Positions 23,628 to 29,007 of a stretch of 29,007 nucleotides of DNA are shown one piece after another (position 1 is the stretch's first letter; every line of letters starts with the position of its first letter). The DNA comes from Candidatus Gastranaerophilales bacterium. Its GTDB lineage: Bacteria > Cyanobacteriota > Vampirovibrionia > Gastranaerophilales > Gastranaerophilaceae. Under the pieces are notes generated by a model, which was not told the DNA's origin, ran no database searches, and saw only the letters and a list, made by a program, of their open reading frames with translations. The position numbers were made by a program, and so were the translations under genes. The stretch is taken from positions 1-29,007 of the forward strand of contig CANROV010000003.1 of NCBI GenBank assembly GCA_947632315.1, written 5' to 3'.

Positions 23628-23873
23628 ATGCGTTTAGATAAGTTTTTAAAAGTTTCAAGATTAATAAAGAGAAGAACGGTAGCAAATAAAGTATCCGATC
23701 AAGGCCGTGTATATGTAAACGGAAATATTGCAAAACCTTCTAAGCAATTAAAAGAAGGTGATGTTATTACTATAATCAGGTCTGATGAAGAGATAAAAGT
23801 AAAAGTGGTAAAAATACCGTTAAATAACGTTAGTGTTTCAGAATCTGCTTCTTTATATGAAGATGTTAAATAG
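23628..23873 (+). CDS. rqcP: S4-domain RNA-binding protein RqcP (YabO-like)
   Basis: 81 aa, close to the 86 aa of Bacillus subtilis YabO/RqcP. The whole protein is one S4 domain: MRLDKFLKVSRLIKRRTVAN, DQGRVYVNGNIAKPSKQLKEGD, a basic beta face, and a C-terminal SESASLYEDVK tail resembling the Firmicutes protein. RqcP works with RqcH in adding alanine tails to nascent chains on stalled 50S subunits. The related heat-shock protein Hsp15 (HslR) is longer, with a C-terminal extension that is missing here. No rqcH lies in the window. Promoter and ATG geometry suggest a leaderless mRNA. mutS2, another ribosome-rescue factor, also lies in the window but is distant. Confidence 0.85.
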   Translation: MRLDKFLKVSRLIKRRTVANKVSDQGRVYVNGNIAKPSKQLKEGDVITIIRSDEEIKVKVVKIPLNNVSVSESASLYEDVK

Positions 23874-23908
23874 GAAATAATTTTACCGATTTAATGCTTT
23901 ATTATTAC

Positions 23909-23937
23909 TTGCTAAGTTAATATTGTTGTCTTATAAT
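23909..23937 (+). promoter_or_regulatory. Sigma-70 promoter of the ebfC-recR operon
   Basis: TTGCTA (-35, 23909-23914), a 17-bp spacer and a perfect TATAAT (23932-23937), giving a leader of about 26 nt with GGGAG before the ebfC ATG. Confidence 0.75.
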
Positions 23938-23969
23938 TAATCAAGCAAGCAGAAAATAGGGAGTTTAAA

Positions 23970-24308
23970 ATGATGAATTTAGCAAATATGATGAAGCAGG
24001 CACAACAAGTACAAAAGAGATTACAAGAAGCTCAAAACCAGCTTAATTCTTTAGAAATCAATGGTGTATCAGGTGACGGTGCAGTCAATGTAGTTTGTGA
24101 CGGTCACGGTAAATTTAAGTCAATAAAACTGAATAAAAAAGCAATTAATCCTGAAAATCCCGAAAGTGTTGATGATGAAACAATAGAAATGCTTGAAGAT
24201 TTAATCACTTCTGCTATGAAACAAGCTACGGATGAAGCAGGAAAAGTAATGCAAAATAAAATGAAGGGTATAGTACCTGCCGGCATAAATATTCCCGGAT
24301 TATTCTAA
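23970..24308 (+). CDS. ebfC: YbaB/EbfC nucleoid-associated protein
   Basis: 112 aa, typical YbaB/EbfC length. Dimeric, DNA-binding, often encoded directly before recR. Features: N-terminal MMNLANMMKQAQQVQKRLQE helix, ISG-like central strands (EINGVSGDGAVNVVCDGHGK), the IKLNKKAINPE turn, DDETIEMLEDLITSAMKQA helix and a GINIPGLF tail. The usual partner dnaX is not upstream. GGGAG ribosome site; a second ATG immediately follows the first. Its stop overlaps the recR start by one base (TAATG), so recR translation is coupled. Confidence 0.93.
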   Translation: MMNLANMMKQAQQVQKRLQEAQNQLNSLEINGVSGDGAVNVVCDGHGKFKSIKLNKKAINPENPESVDDETIEMLEDLITSAMKQATDEAGKVMQNKMKGIVPAGINIPGLF

Positions 24309-24907
24309 TGGAATATACAAAACCTTTAGCACAGCTTATAGAATTTTTTCAAAAATTCCCCGGGATAGGCCCAAAATCTGCCCAGAGAATGGCTTTTCAT
24401 CTTTTGAAAATGCCTTTAAGCGAGGTGGAAAAATTTTCAAAAGTACTGGTTGAAGCAAAAGAAAATATTCATTATTGCAGTATATGCTTTAATATGTCTG
24501 CTTCAAATCCTTGTGAAATATGTTCTGATGACAGGCGTGATAAATCCGTTATTTGTGTTGTTGCTGAAACAAAAGATTTAATTGCTATTGAAAAAACTCG
24601 TGAATATAAAGGTTTATATCATGTGCTTCAAGGTACTTTATCCCCTTTAGACGGTATAGGCGTTGAAGATATAAGAATAAAAGAACTTTTGACCAGAAGT
24701 GCCGATGAAAATGTAAAAGAAGTTATTTTGGCATTAAGTCCTTCTGTTGAAGGTGAAGCTACCAGCATGTATATTACAAAACTTTTAAAACCGTTTAATA
24801 TTAAAATATCAAGAATAGCTTTTGGTCTGCCTATTGGTTCTGACTTAGAATATGCGGATGAAATTACACTGGCTAAAGCTATTGAAGGAAGAAGACTAAT
24901 TGATTAA
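24308..24907 (+). CDS. recR: Recombination mediator protein RecR
   Basis: 199 aa, standard length. RecR with RecO loads RecA onto SSB-coated gaps. The helix-hairpin-helix GIGPKSAQRMAFHL (19-32), the C4 zinc finger with Cys57, Cys60, Cys69 and Cys72, and the Toprim domain starting ICVVAETKDLIAIE with the YHVLQGTLSPLDGI and SPSVEGEATSMYI blocks are all intact. The C-terminus ends in AIEGRR, as is typical. It is coupled to ebfC by a one-base overlap, and a 58-aa gene follows 12 bp downstream, so the operon may extend to 26006. Confidence 0.97.
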   Translation: MEYTKPLAQLIEFFQKFPGIGPKSAQRMAFHLLKMPLSEVEKFSKVLVEAKENIHYCSICFNMSASNPCEICSDDRRDKSVICVVAETKDLIAIEKTREYKGLYHVLQGTLSPLDGIGVEDIRIKELLTRSADENVKEVILALSPSVEGEATSMYITKLLKPFNIKISRIAFGLPIGSDLEYADEITLAKAIEGRRLID

Positions 24908-24919
24908 GGAGAATTTATT

Positions 24920-25096
24920 ATGAGTCAAGTTACTATACGTTCTGACAGAAAAACTGATTATACATTTAATTATAAAGGTGAAGATGTTACTTTAGAAGCC
25001 GGAAGTGTTATTAGTATCGCAAATGGTTTGCAAGATGTTGTCCTCCCTACTTGTAAGATGAAAATAGCTAATAATTTAATTGTAATAAAGGAGTAA
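24920..25096 (+). CDS. Hypothetical 58-aa protein
   Basis: Small beta-rich protein (short strands VTIRSD, DYTFNY, EDVTLEAGSVISIA, DVVLPT, KMKIANNLIVI) with a single cysteine, no signal peptide and no membrane segment. An AAGGAG ribosome site lies 8 nt before the ATG. The stop is followed after 1 nt by the ATG of the glycosyltransferase, and this gene's final codons contain that gene's AAGGAG, so the two are coupled. Family not recognised; it could be a small partner of the glycosyltransferase, but this is only from position. Confidence 0.65.
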   Translation: MSQVTIRSDRKTDYTFNYKGEDVTLEAGSVISIANGLQDVVLPTCKMKIANNLIVIKE

Positions 25097-25097
25097 T

Positions 25098-26006
25098 ATG
25101 ACAATTTCGATTATAACTACCAGTTATAATTATTCAAAATACATACGAGATACGATAGAAAGTGTTTTAAATCAAACATATACTGATTTTGAATATATAA
25201 TCTTTGATGACGGTTCAACTGATAATTCATTAGAAATTATTGAAAGTTATGCTAAAAAAGATAATCGAATTAAGTTATATACACATCCTAATAATGAAAA
25301 TAGAGGTTTAATTGCTACAAATATTGCTGCAATTCAAAAATGTAAAGAAAACAGCGATTTTGGTTCCGGGGGGGGGTATATTGTTTTTCTTGAAAGTGAT
25401 GACATTATAACACCTGATTATCTTGAATTAAAAATAAAAGCGGCAAATGAATTTCCACAAGCAGGAATTATTTTTAATGATGCTAAATTAATCGGTGATG
25501 TTAATTCAAAAAGAGCCTGTGCTATTCAAAAAACTTTAGACAGAAAAAAAGAGTTGATTAACAAAGAAAATGTAGATTTTTATAATTTATATATTGAAAA
25601 TTTAATTATTTCTTTTTCATTTGTTATGGTAAAAAAAGAATTACTTTTCAATATTCCTTTAGACTTTAATATTCCTCAATGTTATGATTGGTATTTATGG
25701 AATAATATACTAAATAAAAATAATATAGTTATTTTTATTGATAAACCTTTAACTAATTTTAGAATTCATGAAACAAGCCAAAGTTGTACAAAAGTTTCTT
25801 CAAGTTATTTATTAGAGAAATTAAAACAGGATAAAAATGAATTTAAATCTGTAAGCCAAAAAATTTATTATAATATTTTCCGTATAATTTTAGTTAATAA
25901 CAGAATGGAAAAACTTTTCAGACCACTTTATAAAAGAATAAAGAAAATCTTTTGTTGTAAATTGTATAATCTGAAAAATAAAATAATAAAAGTAATAAAA
26001 TTATAA
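25098..26006 (+). CDS. Family 2 glycosyltransferase with in-frame G9 tract, probably phase-variable
   Basis: 302-aa GT2 enzyme: ISIITTSYNYSKYIRDTIES (3-22), NQTYTDFEYIIFDDGSTDNS (25-44) and FLESDD (97-102, the DxD metal site) are intact, followed by a region with a YDWYLWNNIL segment and a basic C-terminus (KRIKKIFCCKLYNLKNKIIK). Residues 91-93 are three Gly codons read from a run of nine G (25368-25376), in an insertion just before strand YIVFLESDD. Shifting the run by one base gives a stop within about a dozen codons in either frame, well before the catalytic core. The gene is coupled to the 58-aa gene upstream and overlaps the convergent ATPase gene by six bases, with no terminator between them. 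A surface-glycan function is inferred. Confidence 0.88.
   Translation: MTISIITTSYNYSKYIRDTIESVLNQTYTDFEYIIFDDGSTDNSLEIIESYAKKDNRIKLYTHPNNENRGLIATNIAAIQKCKENSDFGSGGGYIVFLESDDIITPDYLELKIKAANEFPQAGIIFNDAKLIGDVNSKRACAIQKTLDRKKELINKENVDFYNLYIENLIISFSFVMVKKELLFNIPLDFNIPQCYDWYLWNNILNKNNIVIFIDKPLTNFRIHETSQSCTKVSSSYLLEKLKQDKNEFKSVSQKIYYNIFRIILVNNRMEKLFRPLYKRIKKIFCCKLYNLKNKIIKVIKL
25368..25376 (+). repeat. Homopolymeric G9 tract inside a coding region
   Basis: Nine consecutive G in an AT-rich gene. It is the only G or C run of this length I found in the window. Homopolymeric G/C tracts in glycosyltransferase genes mediate slipped-strand phase variation in Campylobacter and Helicobacter. Confidence 0.9.
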
Positions 26007-27056
26007 TTTAACGCCGTTTAAATCATCAAAAAACATCAATTTATTAATGTCAAGCTTAAGTCTGATTTTATCTGAAATAAGAAAATCATTATTTACAACA
26101 GCCGAACAAGGACAATTATTTATTTTAAAATAAATAATTTTAGAGCTTCCGAGCATTTCCGATAACTCAACATCGGTACAAAATTCAAAATTACTGTTAT
26201 CACAGTTGAAGTTTTCAGGTCTTATACCGATAATAACCTTATTTCTGCCTGAAAGTTTTTGTTGTTGAATATCATTAAGTTCAAAAGATTCATTATTAAT
26301 GGTAATTGTGTTATCAATAATATCCGCATTAATAAAGTTCATGGATGGAGAACCTAAAAAACCTGCCACGAACTTATTAGACGGATGATTAAACACTTCA
26401 TCAGGAGTGCCGATTTGTTGAATAATTCCTTTATCAATAACGGCAATTCTGTCACCCATTGTTAAAGCTTCTGTTTGGTCATGGGTAACATAAATAAATG
26501 TAGTTTGTAATTTTTGGTGAAGTTTTTTTATCTCCGAGCGCATTTGAACTCTTAACTTTGCGTCTAAATTGGATAACGGTTCATCCATTAAAAAAACTTT
26601 AGGATTTCTTACAATGGCTCTTCCGAGTGCTACTCTTTGGCGTTGACCGCCTGAAAGTTGTTTTGGTTTTCTTTGCAGATATTCCGTCAAGTTCAAAGAT
26701 TCTGCAACTTCTCTTACTTTTTTATCTATATCTTTTTTGTTTTGTTTACGCATTTTTAAAGGGAATGCAATATTTTCATATACACTCATATGAGGATATA
26801 GTGCATAATTTTGAAAAACAAATGCAATATCACGTTCTTTGGGGTGAACATTATTTACACATTTTCCGTCAATAAATATTTCTCCGCTTGTAATATCTTC
26901 TAAGCCGGCAATCATCCTTAAAATAGTAGATTTACCACATCCTGACGAACCTACCAAAACTAAAAATTCTTTATCTTTTACAGTTAAGTTAACATTATCA
27001 ATAATTGTTTTTTTATCGTATTTTTTTATAACATTATTTAATTTAACTTCGGACAT
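26001..27056 (-). CDS. ugpC: CUT1-type sugar ABC importer ATPase (UgpC/MsmK/MalK family)
   Basis: 351-aa ATP-binding subunit for carbohydrate or glycerol-3-phosphate uptake. Walker A GSSGCGKS (36-43), Q-loop Gln82 (FVFQNYALYPHM), signature LSGGQRQRVALGRA (134-147), Walker B VFLMDEP (154-160), D-loop SNLDAKLR and H-loop His192 are complete. A C-terminal TOBE/OB region (about 235-351) contains the usual IGIRPEN segment. No permease or binding protein lies nearby; in this family one ATPase often serves several importers. AGGA lies 8 nt before the ATG. It begins 3 nt after the stop of the PAS/histidine-kinase-like gene, so they are one operon. Its 3' end overlaps the convergent glycosyltransferase gene by six bases. 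Confidence 0.88.
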   Translation of the reverse strand: MSEVKLNNVIKKYDKKTIIDNVNLTVKDKEFLVLVGSSGCGKSTILRMIAGLEDITSGEIFIDGKCVNNVHPKERDIAFVFQNYALYPHMSVYENIAFPLKMRKQNKKDIDKKVREVAESLNLTEYLQRKPKQLSGGQRQRVALGRAIVRNPKVFLMDEPLSNLDAKLRVQMRSEIKKLHQKLQTTFIYVTHDQTEALTMGDRIAVIDKGIIQQIGTPDEVFNHPSNKFVAGFLGSPSMNFINADIIDNTITINNESFELNDIQQQKLSGRNKVIIGIRPENFNCDNSNFEFCTDVELSEMLGSSKIIYFKINNCPCSAVVNNDFLISDKIRLKLDINKLMFFDDLNGVKL

Positions 27057-27059
27057 ATT

Positions 27060-28211
27060 TTATTCCTGATTAGCTTCTAATACAACCTTATCAATAGGAA
27101 CAATAAAAATAAAAGACGATTGATTTAAATATTGATTATTAATCCAAACCTCGCCTTTTAATTTGTTAATATATTTTTTTGAGCTTCCAAGCAAAAAACT
27201 TTGGAACAGAAACTTTTTGGAATTTTTATCTGCTTGAATATAAGGGTCAAAAACTTCTTCACTGTTAAATAATGATGAATCTATGCCTTTGGATATTATT
27301 TCAAACATCAGATATGATTTTTCAGTAATATCCGTATTAACTTCAAACCCTTTTTCTATTAAATATTCAGGCAGAGGATTAGATATATTGATTTGAATAC
27401 CGCCTGTTTGTATTGCACTTATTGCTGTTTCAAGTAAATTTGAAATAACGGTCTTAAGTGTATTTTTGTCTGAATAACAGTTTTGTCTTACTAAATCATT
27501 TGTATTAACTGAAAGTTTTATATCTTTATTGGATAATTTAACTGATATTTCATTTAATACAAGGGATAACAATGAATTAATATCAAAATTATTATATACA
27601 GGCTTATAAAGGTCTGATTCAATTAAGGACATTTCTATTAATTTATCAATAAAAACCAATAGTTCAGAGGAGTTAGCATTCATTATTTGAATATATTTTT
27701 TTTGTTTATCGTTAATTTCACCGCTTAAACCTTCAAGCATGGCTTGTGAAAACCCTATTATGGAATGAAGCGGCGAACGCAGAAAATTTGACATCTTAAT
27801 TAACAGTATATTTTTTGTATGATTAAGAATTTTTTGTTCCTGACGTTCGGTTATTAACCGGTCAAGAAGCGAATGGTCTTGAGTATTATCTATAATTGTT
27901 AAAATATACCTTTTTTGTTTTCTTGAAGATACATCAACTATTTTTACATCCGTAATTTTTGTATTTTGTTCTTCGGATACTATTTTTAAAATTTGTTTAA
28001 TTTCATCTTTACTGTTATTGATTATGTTATCTGAATTAATAAGGAAATAGTCATTAATATTTTTGCCTTTAAGCTTTTGAGTTTCAAAAAGTTTAAAAGC
28101 CTGCTTGTTTGCATAATGAATTTTACCTGCGTCATCTATAACGAGAACCGCTTCAGGTAAATATGTCAGAATGTTATATTGTTTTCCCAATAATAATGAC
28201 GCTAAACCCAT
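27060..28211 (-). CDS. PAS / histidine-kinase-like protein with degenerate catalytic sites (pseudokinase)
   Basis: 383 aa, soluble, no membrane segment. A PAS domain (about 15-110: LPEAVLVIDDAGKIHYANKQ) precedes a HisKA-like helix hairpin (125-200) and a HATPase-like fold (208-375). The dimerisation motif usually read as M-S-H-E-L-R-T-P-L is here MSNFLRSPL (140-148), with Asn142 where the phosphorylated His should be. The N-box second Asn is Thr262 (NLLETA, 258-263). The G1 box DxGxG is replaced around SKGIDSS (307-313) and the G2 GLGL loop is absent (FLFQSFLLGSSKKYI). Phosphotransfer is therefore unlikely. The long conserved fold suggests a kept non-catalytic role, perhaps as a sensor or partner of a true kinase. 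AAAGGAT precedes the ATG. Its operon partner downstream is the UgpC-type ATPase; a sigma factor lies upstream. Confidence 0.82.
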   Translation of the reverse strand: MGLASLLLGKQYNILTYLPEAVLVIDDAGKIHYANKQAFKLFETQKLKGKNINDYFLINSDNIINNSKDEIKQILKIVSEEQNTKITDVKIVDVSSRKQKRYILTIIDNTQDHSLLDRLITERQEQKILNHTKNILLIKMSNFLRSPLHSIIGFSQAMLEGLSGEINDKQKKYIQIMNANSSELLVFIDKLIEMSLIESDLYKPVYNNFDINSLLSLVLNEISVKLSNKDIKLSVNTNDLVRQNCYSDKNTLKTVISNLLETAISAIQTGGIQINISNPLPEYLIEKGFEVNTDITEKSYLMFEIISKGIDSSLFNSEEVFDPYIQADKNSKKFLFQSFLLGSSKKYINKLKGEVWINNQYLNQSSFIFIVPIDKVVLEANQE

Positions 28212-28262
28212 ATTTTATCCTTTTTTTGATGATACTTCAAAACTATTATCCCTTTCGGGTCT

Positions 28263-28292
28263 ATTGTAGCATGATTTCAGGAAAATAAACAA
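28263..28292 (-). promoter_or_regulatory. Extended -10 promoter of the PAS-kinase-like/ugpC operon
   Basis: On the minus strand TGC-TACAAT (extended -10; plus 28263-28271) with TTGTTT (-35, plus 28287-28292) 18 bp upstream. The leader of about 45 nt contains CCC-GAAA-GGG (plus 28250-28259), a very short GNRA-loop hairpin. Confidence 0.5.
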
Positions 28293-28311
28293 TACTTTCA
28301 AAAAAATTAAT

Positions 28312-29007
28312 TCATCCGAGATAATCTTTAAGATGTTTTATGCTTTCTTTTGCCCTTAGTTTCTTTATTGCAATATTTTCTATCTGCCTAATCCTTTCTT
28401 TTGAAAATCCCATATCTTTTCCTAACTCTTCTAAAGTTTTAGGTTTTTCACCGTTTATTCCGAATCTGTGTATAATTATTTTCCTTTCCTTTTGTGTTAA
28501 TTCATCTAAAATTTTATTTATATGTTTTTTAAGCATAATGTTTTGTGTATTGCTTTCGGGTGAAAGATAATTCTCATCAGGTATGTAATCCTCAAGACAT
28601 AAATTATCGGCTATAGGTGTATCAAGACTCATCGGCTCAAGTTTTATTGTTTTTAAAACCATATTTACCTGTTTTTCAGGCAATTTTATTTTCTCTGCTA
28701 TTTCTTCAACATTCGGCTCTTTACCTGTTGCATAACTAAGTTCAAATATAGCCTTTTTTACCAGTCTTATTTTATCTATCATATGAACGGGAATTCTTAT
28801 TACTTTGGAATTATTGGCAATAGCTCTTACAATTGTCTGCCTTATCCACCATGTTGCATAAGTGGAAAACTTAAAACCTTTTGAATAATCATAACGATTA
28901 GCGGCTTTTATTAATCCTAAATTACCTTCTTGAATTAAATCAAGTAAAGACATTCCACTTACACTAACGTATTTTTTCGCCATTGAAATAACTAAACGTA
29001 AGTTATG
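28312..29007 (-). CDS. RNA polymerase sigma-70 factor (RpoD/SigA type), N-terminus cut
   Basis: 231 codons to the window edge; the frame is still open at 29007 and begins in region 2.1 (HNLRLVISMAKKY), so region 1 and the start are outside. An internal ATG at 28983 lies within the conserved core and is not the true start. Regions seen: 2.2 (LLDLIQEGNLGLIKAANRYD), 2.3-2.4 (FKFSTYATWWIRQTIVRAIA, the -10 melting and recognition helix), 3 (IRIPVHM onward), 4.1 and 4.2 (TLEELGKDMGFSKERIRQIE, the -35 helix), and the LKDYLG end. This is a primary (group 1) or closely related group 2 sigma factor; the missing region 1.1 would decide. It is followed by a 100-bp gap with the promoter of the PAS-kinase-like operon. 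Confidence 0.93.
   Translation of the reverse strand, partial: HNLRLVISMAKKYVSVSGMSLLDLIQEGNLGLIKAANRYDYSKGFKFSTYATWWIRQTIVRAIANNSKVIRIPVHMIDKIRLVKKAIFELSYATGKEPNVEEIAEKIKLPEKQVNMVLKTIKLEPMSLDTPIADNLCLEDYIPDENYLSPESNTQNIMLKKHINKILDELTQKERKIIIHRFGINGEKPKTLEELGKDMGFSKERIRQIENIAIKKLRAKESIKHLKDYLG

Overview
The window is AT-rich (by eye about 30% GC), densely coded bacterial chromosome with no phage, IS element, rRNA, tRNA or CRISPR array. The gene set, the low GC, the long prepilin-type adhesin-like protein, the AT-rich gap upstream of dnaN and several lineage-type hypothetical proteins fit a gut Vampirovibrionia/Gastranaerophilales ('Melainabacteria') genome. That placement is an inference from style and gene content, not from a marker gene.

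Layout. 1-2810 (minus) is a dnaN-thrB-pgk operon, with pgk running off the left edge. 2811-3187 is a very AT-rich gap with an exact 11-bp tandem repeat, a possible replication origin. 3188-5951 holds a 99-aa unknown, a GT2 glycosyltransferase and a long coiled-coil protein. 6098-9373 (minus) is a four-gene unit: a polytopic membrane protein, then larB, a short larC and larE, for nickel-pincer cofactor synthesis. 9374-9789 holds a 166-bp fold-back element. 9790-14112 (plus) carries lysS, hup and mutS2. 14225-15358 is a lysine/alanine-repeat, glycine-zipper protein. 15590-16420 is tyrA. 16768-20738 carries two back-to-back thymidylate-kinase-like genes, a DciA-like gene and a prepilin/YadA-head/S74 fusion. 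20797-23350 (minus) has an ABC exporter and a HEAT-repeat protein. 23434-26006 (plus) has a 55-aa protein, rqcP, ebfC, recR, a 58-aa protein and a GT2 gene with an in-frame G9 tract. 26001-29007 (minus) has a UgpC-type ATPase, a PAS/histidine-kinase-like protein lacking catalytic residues, and a sigma-70 factor cut by the right edge.

Main themes. Replication, repair and nucleoid functions (dnaN, hup, mutS2, dciA, ebfC, recR) share the window with surface-glycan functions (two GT2 enzymes, an ABC exporter of the oligosaccharide-flippase kind). The most notable points are: the pilin-anchored self-cleaving adhesin architecture; the G9 tract that should make one glycosyltransferase phase-variable; LarC ending exactly where its CTP-binding domain should begin; the histidine-kinase homologue with Asn in place of the phospho-accepting His; the fold-back element; and repeated promoters whose -10 box sits 6-9 nt before an ATG that lacks a Shine-Dalgarno, suggesting leaderless mRNAs.

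Five starts were set by the Shine-Dalgarno rather than by the longest frame: 5951 (coiled-coil protein), 7623 (larC), 9790 (lysS), 16768 (first tmk-like gene) and 18483 (prepilin fusion).
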